DNA of 64,000 nucleotides from Membranipora membranacea (taxonomy: Eukaryota; Bryozoa; Gymnolaemata; Cheilostomatida; Membraniporidae): contig OU612068.1 in the NCBI GenBank assembly GCA_914767715.1, positions 7,130,001 to 7,194,000 of the forward strand, given 5' to 3'. Position numbers and translations under genes: made by a program. Positions 50,998 to 64,000 of this stretch are shown piece by piece; the first letter of the stretch is position 1, and each line of letters opens with the position of its first letter. The notes beneath the pieces are model-generated. The model did no database searches and had not been told where the DNA came from. It saw only the letters and a program-made list of their open reading frames with translations.

Positions 50998-53900
50998 AAT
51001 GTCTGATACACCAATTGTGGCAAAGGACAGAGTCATCACATCATTTCCAAAGGTAACTCTCTTTATGTTTCATATAATTAAATAGATAGATAGATGGCTA
51101 CTATATGGATGGCTATAACACCTACTTACTAATCATAAATTTTTATGTATAAATTATCAAAGAACACATGAAGCCCTTGTAAGGTTTTCATAAAGCAATG
51201 GGTGTCAGGTGGGATTTTATGGTCAAGGTAACTCCACTACCATTGCTCACTGGCTGGTTATTGTCAAATCAAATGAAACCCACTGACAGAGGTCTGCATT
51301 GTCTGCAAGGCCAAGACTTCGGTGCATATGACGATAGTGGCCCTACTGAAGCAACAAATTTCGAAGCGCTTACTCCTAGACTAAGGTTCAAGAGAATGTT
51401 ATTATATATGTTGCAATAGAAGATAATCTTCCAATTTCTTTTTTCTTTGTGGTATTAAAAGGTTGATTAAAAAGGTTGATTAAAATCAGATGACATATCA
51501 CACGCCACATCCCGAAGCATGGGCGGCGAAATACTAGTTGCCTTAGGAGCTAGGCTGCAATATCTGCGCCCATTTGCTCTCAGTTTGCAGTCAGGTCGGA
51601 GCAAACCTGGGGGTCCAACCAAACCCCAGCAGTCAATAGACTTGTGGGATTCGAACCCACGACCTTCAACATTTGCATGCTGAAGGGACGGCGCTCTAAC
51701 CAACTGAGCTACCTCCTACTCCTACTTAGTGTATTAGTATCAGTGTTGCTCATTGGTGTTGTGATGAGATCTGCAACTGTTGAGCTCACATCTATATCTG
51801 AGTTCACTTGCTATAAGCAAGGAGCAACAGCGGCTGTTACGCCTTGCTATAACTCTGAGTCACTTTCTGATTCCTTTGTCGTTTTTGTGTGTACTGTTGA
51901 AAAGTTCTTGATTCAAGAATGGCACTAAAAACAGAAAATAATGGATTATAGAAAATTTTCAGGACTTCATTAAAGTGATAAAATCGCCAGTCACCAAAAC
52001 TTGGGAATTTTTCTTCTACCATATAAAGGACTAACATGTAAATCTTTTAAACAGCATCAACTCTGTACATCTTGTTCTTAACTCAGTTCTGCAGTTTCTG
52101 TAAATTGAGGCCATCATCAATTGTGATATTTGAAACTGTTCAATTAAACAATGTGGCCACAAGATAACTACCTTTGTCTTTTGTTTCCAGGCTTACGATG
52201 TTCAAGACAGTCCGTACAAATCAATAGATTACGATCCTCTAGTCAAATCAGCTTGTCAAAGAGATAAAACTAACATCAGGTAAATTTTATGTAATATACC
52301 ACAGATTGAGCCAGGGTGACAATAGATCAAGTTTAATCCAATTGCCTACATTTCAGTAGCTCCCTTCCAGCTTTAGGCAGGCAAATGGACCAAACTTGGT
52401 TTAGGGTGACAGCAATATATACTTCATCTTCCTGACTACGGTGATAGTTTGTTAACTGGAGAGACATTCTCTATAGAGAATAATCCAAGTGCATTACCAT
52501 TTTCTTGATACAAATTTATTTAAATACAAATCCTTCTGCCTCCATGAATGAAAACTTTTTTATTGAAACCTAAAAAATATGCAGTGTCATGTGACTTGGG
52601 AAAAGGTTACTAAAAGCTTGAGCAAATATATTGTGAATACGAATGAAGCCTAATGAGATTTGCACTGCATTGGAAGGGATTGAAATTTGAGAATCTAAAT
52701 CCTAAAATTGTTTCCGGCATATTTTCAAGGTGTATGTACTATCAGAGACAGTCACTTTCATGACAGGCAATTAGTATTGTGAAACATTCCATGATGTTGG
52801 TCATCAGAGTTTTATTGACACATTATCTTGACCCAACTTGTATCTCTGTATTTTCTGTTGATTTAGTGTTCGGCTGTGTAAAGCTGTTGTTGTTGGGGAT
52901 GTTGCCGTTGGTAAAACTTCCATTGTGAACAGGTAAGAACATTTAAATTATCGTCTCATACAGTCTCACTTTATTCACTCATTTTTATTACTGTTTGGTT
53001 GATGGTATTTTCTTTGATATATTAACATGTATAAATATCTAACTTGACATGTAAAGTGCTCCTCTCTGTCATCTGTTGCCCATAACTAAGTCTATAATAA
53101 TGTAGCTTATATCTTATCTTAATATACTTCCTTGATTTTTTACTATCTTTGCCTTACTTTATTTTTCAGATTTTGTCATAATGTGTTTGACAAAGAATAC
53201 AAGGCTACGATTGGAGTGGATTTTGAGGTGGAGAAGTTCAGCATCTTGTCGATGCCATTTACTTTGCAATTGTAAGTTCTCAGACTATTAATTATGTGTT
53301 TTAGGTAACATTTGAGCTACGTAGCAACTATCAAAATACTTGTAGCTGTCATAGATAATTTACAAGTGCTTTGGTTATGATATCGCTGACAAGGAAATCT
53401 TGACGCACTCTTGTTGGACCTAGTCTGATATAATTGGCAGAGTTTTTTTCGTTGTCAATGTGAAATTGAAGCCAGATGCTTTTCAAGCTCATGCTTTATC
53501 TAGACTAGAATTACACCTTAGATTCACTATGGTTCCATGTTTCGAATGGGTGGTCCACTCACATGTCGAATGATGAATGCTAAAGATTTCCATGATGAAA
53601 AAAAGATGAAAAGAGATCTGCCGCGGTATCGACTATCGATTTAGCCTAAAACCGACGTCACGTTGGCATATGGAAACATAGTGAATGGTCAACTACAGCT
53701 ACAACCACAAACATATTATAAATTTTTAAATGTTCATGACTACAACTGATAAGACCAAATTCATCTTATTATAATCTCTTTATAATCAAAACTGTCATTG
53801 TTCCTGTTTTTATGACAGATGGGACACTGCTGGACAAGAAAGGTTCAAGTGTATAGCTGCTTCATACTACAGAGGGGCTAATGGTGAGTTATGGATTAAT

Positions 53901-56781
53901 CAATTATTTGAAACAAGGGCAGGCCCCTGTTGTTATCTTAAACCATATTCAGTTAAAGCATTGAGATAAAAGATTAAAAAAAACTCTCTTGTTATGCTAA
54001 TGGCCAGACTTCTTTCTTCCTGGTTGATAAGGGAGCGCTGTACGTAATGTACCTGGTAGGGGTGGAACCGATCAGGGTTAGGCAACCTCGGATCGGTCCA
54101 TAATTTCAACCACGGAGCGGATCCGGATAACGCGTACAAACGCTTAATTTACCAGTCCCAGCAACTGTAATCTTGCACCATAATATGAATTTAAGGTCAT
54201 TGAATACATGGATAAACACCGTCAACAATCTTTTCCCTGAACCGATACCCTAATTTAAATGTCCATATATCTGCTTGGATATAATACTTTGCAAGGCGCA
54301 GCTTATCACTCAAACAGCCACGGCGCATGGATCACACAAACAGATCATATGAAAAGAGCATTTTAAGAGTACAAAGATCTCTTGACTATGAGCATTAGGG
54401 CATAGACACTCAATTCGCCAGGATCACTCAAACCCCGATGTTGATAATCACTGAGTTTGAACCAACTCCCTGCTCCTATGTCCCAAACTCTCTGCCGTGA
54501 TTAGGATAGGAATTGTCCTCCTAAGAAGCAGAAGAGGAGAACCTTGCACATCAAACTAGACAGTTTGTTACAAGGAACATCATTGGACAAAATTGTTCAC
54601 AATGATCTGAGTAAAGATGCTTCTCTCAATTTCAGCAGAAGAAAACACATCCATCAAATTTAATCAGCAACAATATAGATAGCTATGAAAATGAGATAGG
54701 TATTGAATGCCTACTAATCACCACTGAGTGCTTTCAGCCAAACTCATTTATCTAATCTGAACTACAAATTAATGACTATCATACTTCCTTCCATGTCATC
54801 TTTAGTGAGATAAATGATGCTGAATAAGTTATGATTAAAACGTATCATCTCGGATCAGACGTAACACACATATCCGATCCGGTTCGGTCTAATATCCAAA
54901 ATTCAACTCCAACCTCAAGAGGTCGTTCCACCCCTAGTACCTGGTAGTACCTGGTAGTACCTGGTAGTACCTGGTAGTACCTGGTAATACAAACACATGG
55001 TATGGTACTGTTGGTCAGTGATCAGTACCTGACATTCTTGGGTGGAGTCTGGTCCCAATGATTCTGACTTTCCATGAAGCATATGTCGGATATGAATCAT
55101 GAATGTTTGTAAAGTGAAATACAGTATTGGAATTCCTTTCTTTACTTTTTTATTTAAACGATTACGATAACAAAACAAACGATCAGTTCAGTAATTGTGA
55201 GATTTTATGCTTGCTCATTGATGAAATTTAAACTTGGCTCTGATGACTTTTCAAATTTCCTGGATTATAACAGAAATTAGCAATCCTAAATTACAGTTCA
55301 AGTACAATGTATTAGTTGTATAATTGTCTTATTTTCCTTCCTAGTGATAATCGTGGCATTTGACTTGTGTGATATAAACACATTAGCGACAGCGAAGACC
55401 TGGTACGACGAAGCTATGAGGGCTGCTGATGATCCTGTAGTATTCCTAGTTGGTATGAAGAAGGATATGCTGGTAAGTACTATGGACATCATGTCGATAA
55501 TTTGGAAATATGTATAGCTTTACTACTAATCCTGATCAGCAGATGACATTCCTGTATACATGTTGATAATCCTTACGTTCACCCGTTCACATCTTTAGCT
55601 ACTGTGCGAGAGGGTTCAACTTTACCTCTGGTCTCAGGAGATCTAACCGACACTTGTAGCAAAGCACCTTGAGCAATTTTGGCCCATATGCCTGCATATC
55701 TTGAGGCTCGAACGGATATTCAGAGTGGGCAACTCCCATGAATGACACTACGTTGTGTGCAATTTTCTCATATGCTCAACGATATTTTATATTAGAAATA
55801 GCATAATATTTTACATTTTCAGTCGCCTGCTGCCTACAGGAGCACAGAGCATGAGGCACAAAGACTGGCTGCTGAGATCGGTGCTGAATACTGGCCTACC
55901 TCCTCTAAAACTGGTATGTGTTTATAATATTCATTTGTGAACCTGAAATAAACACTGCGATGCAGTCCATTTTAATAAATTTTATTTAGTCGCTCAGTCC
56001 ATAGAGGGGTATGACATATAACACCATGCATAAACACATGAATTAAAAAACAATATAAAGTGTCTCATGGATTCTAGTAGAATATTGGTAATAATCACTG
56101 AGTTGAGACTAGGTAAAGCTAAACAACTACTAAAAGTAAGATTTTTTCTGTTTCATTATGAAAATTTAGTACACCTGTAGCCTAAAACCGCCACTATGGA
56201 CAAATGGGTTTATAAGAGACAAATACATTATAACATTATTATGCTCTGTTTAGGTGAGAACGTGAAGGATTTAATGTTTAGAGTGGTGGCGCTGACTTTC
56301 AATCAAATGGTCGCATCAGAAACCTCAGGAAGGAACAACAGGGAGGCCAAATCTATCGGTAACAATCTCAGTAAGTTAAACTACATCATACTATGAAAAT
56401 AAAGTATTCATCATGCTCTAGAGGAGTTAAAGTAAGCTAGAGTTCAGTTTAGCTAGTATTAGGGTGAATTAATGTTAGCTAGCCCTAAATCCGTGGGAGT
56501 GTAAAACTCAATGTTCCAAGCCTATGCGTAAAGGCAAACTTTTCCTCCCATGAATACTTTACTCCTCTTGGATAATAACAATAAATAATGCTTTTCAATC
56601 CATCTTTATTCAGGCCAGGTAACATATGAACCAGGTGAACTTCCTGTATCGCAATGATGAAGTTTTAGTTTCTTATATAGTATGTAACGCAGTTATTTAA
56701 CGATAAACTTCTGTTGCAGAAATGAGAAAAAGTACAGATATGTATGAGAAAAAGAAGAAAAGTCTGTGTGCCCTGCTATAG
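50998..56781 (+). CDS. RAB34: Rab34/Rab36-like small GTPase (9 exons)
   Basis: A small GTPase of the Rab34/36 group, which acts at Golgi and late-endosome membranes and, in vertebrates, in ciliogenesis. Exons: 50998-51051, 52191-52279, 52867-52932, 53170-53271, 53819-53883, 55345-55472, 55823-55913, 56254-56370, 56720-56781; the frame holds, giving 257 aa. It has a long N-terminal extension, the P-loop GDVAVGKTS (58-66), the group-typical YKATIGVDFE, and WDTAGQERFKCIA (from 105). The guanine-specificity motif reads MKKD (163-166), where most GTPases have NKxD and Rab34 itself deviates. The C-terminus is CALL, a single-cysteine CaaX-type end rather than the usual double-cysteine Rab end. Rab36 is an equally possible name. 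It shares its promoter region with RPL23A. Confidence 0.92.
51460..51717 (-). mobile_element. tRNA-derived SINE
   Basis: On the minus strand the element starts with a tRNA-like head: A box TAGCTCAGTTGG (51700-51711) and B box GGTTCGAATCC (51647-51657), with a paired T-arm GTGGG/CCCAC. The anticodon arm does not fold as a normal tRNA. The body includes GGGGTTTGGTTGGACCCCC and GGATGTGGCGTGTGATA. The tail is two copies of TTTTAATCAACC. It lies antisense in Rab intron 1. A second, truncated copy is at 8158-8277. Confidence 0.85.
54057..54936. mobile_element. Non-autonomous hAT-like DNA transposon (880-bp MITE)
   Basis: Terminal inverted repeats TAGGGGTGGAAC (54057-54068) and GTTCCACCCCTA (54925-54936) match exactly. 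The 8-bp target-site duplication GTACCTGG flanks both ends (54049-54056 and 54937-54944). TIR sequence and 8-bp TSD are hallmarks of hAT elements. GGATC-rich subterminal motifs (CGGATCGG, CGGATCCGG, CCGATCCGG) occur near both ends and could be transposase-binding sites. No transposase frame is present. It sits in Rab intron 5. Confidence 0.88.
54935..54984. repeat. 10-bp minisatellite TAGTACCTGG x5 grown from a transposon end plus its TSD
   Basis: Five perfect head-to-tail copies. The unit is exactly the last two bases of the hAT-like element (TA) plus its 8-bp target-site duplication (GTACCTGG). The left side of the element has the TSD once only. Confidence 0.93.
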
Positions 56782-58117
56782 GTCTGTCACAGGCCTAACA
56801 CTCAACTCAGAGGTGTTCTTAGTACCAAAAATAATAGTTTGCTGTCTTGAAGTTTTCGCTCACTAAGAAAAACTCATCTTATCCACGCAACGGAGGATTT
56901 TGTTTTGAAAAGTTTGTATTTAATTCTTGGTATGAAGAAACACAGAAGTTCTTTTTTTTCAAATCATCATATGATGGTCCGGTTAGCGAAGGAAGCATCA
57001 CCATGTTGGCCCAAAAATCTCTGAGATAACATACTCATTTGCTAGTAGCTACACTCTTTACAGTATCGATCATAATCATGGGTATCCAATCCAGGAGTCT
57101 CTAACTCTGTAGTAACTATCTAGACTTTAGTTAGACATTAGTGCAATCTCAAAAACAAGAAAAGGCAAATATGTATTTTTCTATGGAAGCCTTTTCTGAC
57201 AATCATTATGCTCAATGTTTTCATACTGTATCTATTATATCATGCTTTTATAATCAATGTTTTAATTTTATTTCCGTCCTAAAATTGAACTGACAAAATT
57301 ACCCAATCAACAATTGCATTTTTACTAGTATCTTCTTTTTTTTTGTACTTGGGTTGTCGGTTTGCAAATGCCGGTTTTATTAACAGGTTTATACACCCGG
57401 ATGCTGTCTTCTGAGAATTACGACTCTGTAACTTTCATGTGAAGGTTGTTTGTCAGTTGATGTGTTTTAATTGTATTACACATATTAAATACAAACACCA
57501 TGTATTCCTAAATCAAAATTATTGTCTTTTGTTTTCAATGATGAATATCAAATTTAGTCATTGGCTACACAGTATAATAGTTTGCAGTCACAGCATAGCT
57601 CATAGCTTGATTTCTTACATGATAGAGTTTCATGGTAAATTATTTCCATACAACAAAATTGTCAACCAATGTTTTATTAACCTTGTCACATGGCCGAAAG
57701 ACAAGGCTAATGTTTTATTGCTAAAAATAATAATGAGAGTACGCCTCTGTAACCCTATATATAGACATGAAATAAAAGGGTTTTCCCCTGTGTGGAACGA
57801 AAATACATTTTAAACAACAGGAAAAAATCTGTGTAATAGTAGCCTTTCCTATATATACCATATAAACCACTGGGTATCAACAAATGCATCTAAAGCCCAA
57901 CGAAATGATTGAGTAATAACGGAAACAACACAACTGTACAAAAATAGAACGTCAGGCTTTTGTGATGGAGGGTTTGATATCTGTGATAAAAAACTCTGAA
58001 CTTTTCTTGAGTTTGAGACATGTTATTGTCCGGGGCAAACGTTGTAAAACCAGAATATGAAATCTAAGGTTTGAGAATTATGTTCTCTTGAATTTTGCCT
58101 TCAAAAATTAATAATGA
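56782..58117. other. Intergenic space between convergent Rab and UBE2E genes
   Basis: This contains the 3' UTRs of both genes. Candidate signals are AATAAA at 57771-57776 (plus) and TTTATT at 57673-57678 (minus-strand AATAAA). The 124-codon open frame at 57439-57813 has no family features and is regarded as chance. Confidence 0.4.
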
Positions 58118-60963
<2,846 letters not shown>

Positions 60964-62970
60964 GTTTACATTTGGTTGAACGACTTAGTCTTGCTGCCAA
61001 ACACTAGAAAGTCTCTAAGCTGTAAAACCATAACAATATATAATCAGTCAAGCTAGTTTATAAGGTTGATGTTAGATCCCACTGGTGTGTTTCTTACATA
61101 AATAACCTTCATAATTGAATATGTTGCCACACTCAAACTGCAAATCCTAATTTTACTGTTTGGTGGAAGTGGCTGACGCAAGCAGACAATCAAAGGACAG
61201 GATGCGGAAAAATATCTAGAGTAACAGTGTGTTCCTCTGTGCTGGCGGAGTGATATTGCAAACGTCGTGACGTCTTGAAACACAGCTTTTTGAGTTTTCC
61301 CCCACAGAGGGAATAAGCTTTTTCTAGAAAATGAGACTGCTATCATCATGCTAAGAATAATATGATAAGAATAAACTCTATTATTAGTATTGTTAAACTG
61401 ATGCCATGATGCCTGATAAATAATACCAACTGTTATTGACAATTCCAATGGAGAATTATTGAGAATTGTACTAGTATTGTTACAGTATTTGTATGTATTT
61501 ACAATGTTCTTGGCTGTTACTGTTACTCTGAGTGTTAGCATAGATAGACAGTCCCATGTTACCCCTCTCTAGATAGAGCTCAAGTGGTTGAGGGTCAGTA
61601 GCCATACAACAGCTTGACTGGTGCAAGCATGGGCAGTGAAGGAGCAATAAACTCATTGGGACATAGTAATAGCTAGTTAGGAAATGCAGGAGTAATCATT
61701 AGCCTTTGTGTTTGTGAAGCCTTCCCAGTACGTACGTACAGTCAGTGAGTAAACATCAACAGCCCAAGTAGTTGGAATAACTTCAACATAAACTAATAAA
61801 TCAACAAAAATATGCATATATGCTTATTCATGAATACATGGGCAAGGTAGGGGCTGGAATCTATCAACCTGTGTTAAACGTGGTATGTTGTTCAATTTCA
61901 AATTTTACCAATAACTTTAATTGATGAAGAAGAGAAATTGTGAAATCAGTTTGTCTGGGGAATCCTGTCAGACATCTATTATGCTTAGGAGATTGTGTCA
62001 TTCGTTTGAAAACCTTTCACATGTCTGTTACACAGCGAGTCAACTTTAAAAATGTATTAGTCCTAAACATGGACACAGGTTTTAAAAATATAAAGTTGCT
62101 TGATATATCAAGAATTTTGTGAGGCAGTCGAACACACCAAGCTATTCCGGTTGAAATATTTTCTAGAAAGCTGGAAGTCAGTACAGTTTCTGTTTGTTAA
62201 ATTATCTAGTACCTATGGTATAACTCCTCTATGTAAACCATCAGCTAGAAGCAAACAGATAGCTGGTTATATACCACAGATAGTCAACTCATTATCTTTA
62301 CCTTCTCATATAAATAACTCCATCTATTACCAGGTTCACCCCAGTCCAGTTGAAATATTTATAAATAAGCAATAATTATTATTATATAGAAGTGTAGTGA
62401 GTGAACCAGACTTTTCTGGTGAATCATGCAACCTAGATACCACATAACACTCATATAGGTTAATTCAAGGAGTTCAATTTTTCATCGAACTTGTCCTAGT
62501 GAATCTGATGATCTAACAGCAGTGCTTGCTATCTAAAATTAAAATAAGTAGCTATCTACTCTTGCTTACACCACAATTTGCTGTCTATCTCATCTGTTGC
62601 ATATATCAATAGCTGATCTGAATCCATTTTTTGCTGTGTCACTTTGACTTTTGTTCATTGATTTCCGGGCCCTTTTGAGTAATTACTGAAAACCACTTGG
62701 GCCCCACCCCTTAACCACCTACTGGACATTGGCAAAGTAAAGGCATTTAAGTCCCAGGGGCCCATGTTTGGCTTGGAAGCAGTGTATACTGAGCTATGCG
62801 TCCTTCATCAAAAACCACACTAACACAGAGGACGAGGTAGTATGTAATAGATTGAAATAAATTTCCTTTAATTAGTATTGGCACCGAAAGACACATGAGT
62901 CTATGGTATCACAAGTACTCATCGAAATCATGATACAAGTTTATTGGTTCTTCTGTACAGTAAATCAATA
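60964..62970. other. Intergenic space between divergent UBE2E and USP genes
   Basis: This presumably holds both promoters. No additional gene was recognised. The open frame at 61053-61541 on the minus strand lacks family features. An acceptor-like TTCTGTACAG ending at 62960 suggests that the USP gene has a 5' UTR exon further left. Confidence 0.4.
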
Positions 62971-63963
62971 ATGAAGGATCGAAATAAGCCTAAAGAGAAT
63001 AAACTGTCTGCTCAGGAACAGAGAAAACTTGTGAAAGAGAGTATTGATGCGCACTTGAAACTTGGTCAGACTTGGTAAGTGAATCAGCTTGTCCTACGCT
63101 TTTACTTATTGTGAAGTTTTGTCACATTGTGCGTACCAGCTTTCGGGGGTGTATAATTTCAACCTGCTCCATTTGAATTGCTCAAAAAATAATGAATGTA
63201 AGTAGTTTTGCTCTGATGAGTGTCCATTTGGCCTCTATTTTGTGTATAGCCACTCCTGCCTAATATCAGTAATACATATAAACAAAATTTTCATAATCAA
63301 AGTAAAAATTGATATGCCAGCTAAGACTAAGATATAAAATGTGATGGTGATTATACAGGTTTATGGTAGACAAGAAATGGTTCGAAGCTTGGCAGCAGTT
63401 CGTTGATTACAATGAGACAAACTCTGGTAGTGGGGAGACACCAGGGCTTATTGATAACGGAGACCTGTTTGATAATAGCAACTCAGATGAGATCAAAGGT
63501 GATGTTTATTCTTGTATATGCAATCCATTTGTCAATGATGTATTTATACTAGGAGAATAGACTAAATTGATAAAAAGTATTCAATTTGATAGACAAGGAA
63601 AGGTGTTTCAAACATTTCTTAGTTTGCCCCATTGAATTCACTGTGGAGTGACTCCTTAATTACACTCATATTACACCCCAACTTCACCATGGCCTTTTCC
63701 AAAAAGCAAAACTAGAAAGCACAAAAGACTGACCACGATGGAAAAATTCAGATGTGTACAGCCCTCATTTATATTATTTTGATATATCGATATATCGATT
63801 TAACCTGAACAATCTGTAATTGTTATGATAATAATATAACCCTGTACTTTGTAATTTTAAAGGCAAAATCAGAGACAATCTAGTCGAAGATGTTGATATC
63901 AGAGTCGTCCCTCAGGAAGCCTGGGACATGTTTGTTGACTGTTACGGTACTGCTGCTGATCAG
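62971..63963 (+). CDS. Ubiquitin-specific protease of the USP4/11/15 type, first three coding exons (partial)
   Basis: This is the start of a cysteine protease that removes ubiquitin. Exons 62971-63074, 63359-63498 and 63863-63963 join in frame, giving 115 aa before the gene leaves the window. The peptide is the N-terminal DUSP domain: LKLGQTW, then VDKKWFEAWQQFVDY, GLIDNGDLF, and VDIRVVPQEAWDMFVDCYG. This order, with W-x-LVD-type and PGPIDN-like motifs, is characteristic of USP4, USP11 and USP15. The catalytic domain is outside the window, so the exact paralogue cannot be named. The acceptor just before the ATG implies an upstream noncoding exon. Confidence 0.85.
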
Positions 63964-64000
63964 GTAATTTAAATATTTAGTTGAAGTTTTTTGTTTATTT

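Noticed and set aside
51642-51717. Possible tRNA gene on the minus strand
   Set aside because: A and B boxes and the T-arm are tRNA-like, but the anticodon arm does not fold with a 7-nt loop, and the body and tail match a second SINE copy. It is called as a SINE head.
54935-54984. CRISPR-like array
   Set aside because: There are no spacers: it is a direct 10-bp minisatellite in a eukaryotic intron.
57439-57813. Plus-strand 124-codon open frame after the Rab gene
   Set aside because: AT-rich, with no family features and no splice context; it is most likely chance in 3' flanking DNA.
61053-61541. Minus-strand 162-codon open frame upstream of UBE2E
   Set aside because: No motif, biased AT-rich codons, and it lies in the presumed promoter region.

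Overview
This is a eukaryotic, animal-type genomic window. It is AT-rich, its genes are split by spliceosomal GT-AG introns of roughly 0.2 to 3 kb, and it carries LINE, SINE and hAT-type repeats. An NR4A-type nuclear receptor, a Rab34/36-type GTPase, a coactosin-like protein and a PFKFB enzyme point to a bilaterian animal, probably an invertebrate. The species cannot be fixed from the sequence alone. || Layout: 1-4501 is a degraded two-ORF LINE on the minus strand. 4502-9290 is intergenic and holds a large near-perfect hairpin (5577-5692) and a truncated SINE (8158-8277). 9291-20101 (+) is a complete 13-exon 6-phosphofructo-2-kinase/fructose-2,6-bisphosphatase gene. 22319-26186 (+) may hold an unrecognised spliced gene; its last four exons are the better supported part. 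29838-40618 (+) is a 10-exon NR4A-family nuclear receptor with an antisense 5'-truncated LINE in one intron. 42768-46162 (-) is a coactosin-like gene. 48049-50753 (-) is the ribosomal protein uL23 (RPL23A) gene with a TOP-like 5' leader. 50998-56781 (+) is a Rab34/36-like GTPase that starts head-to-head with RPL23A. 58118-60963 (-) is a UBE2E-class ubiquitin-conjugating enzyme. 62971-63963 (+) is the beginning of a USP4/11/15-type deubiquitinase running off the window. || The genes are unrelated housekeeping and regulatory genes with no shared pathway. The notable architecture is the RPL23A/Rab promoter pair with 244 bp between start codons. || The most unusual structures are: an 880-bp hAT-like MITE whose target-site duplication plus the last two element bases has become a 10-bp minisatellite; a ~293-bp module present in two RPL23A introns; a 474-bp near-identical tandem duplication in a UBE2E intron; and an NR4A protein whose ligand-binding domain lacks the usual C-terminal AF-2 helix. 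Every exon chain given for the named genes keeps reading frame through all junctions. Boundaries were read by eye, without transcript evidence.
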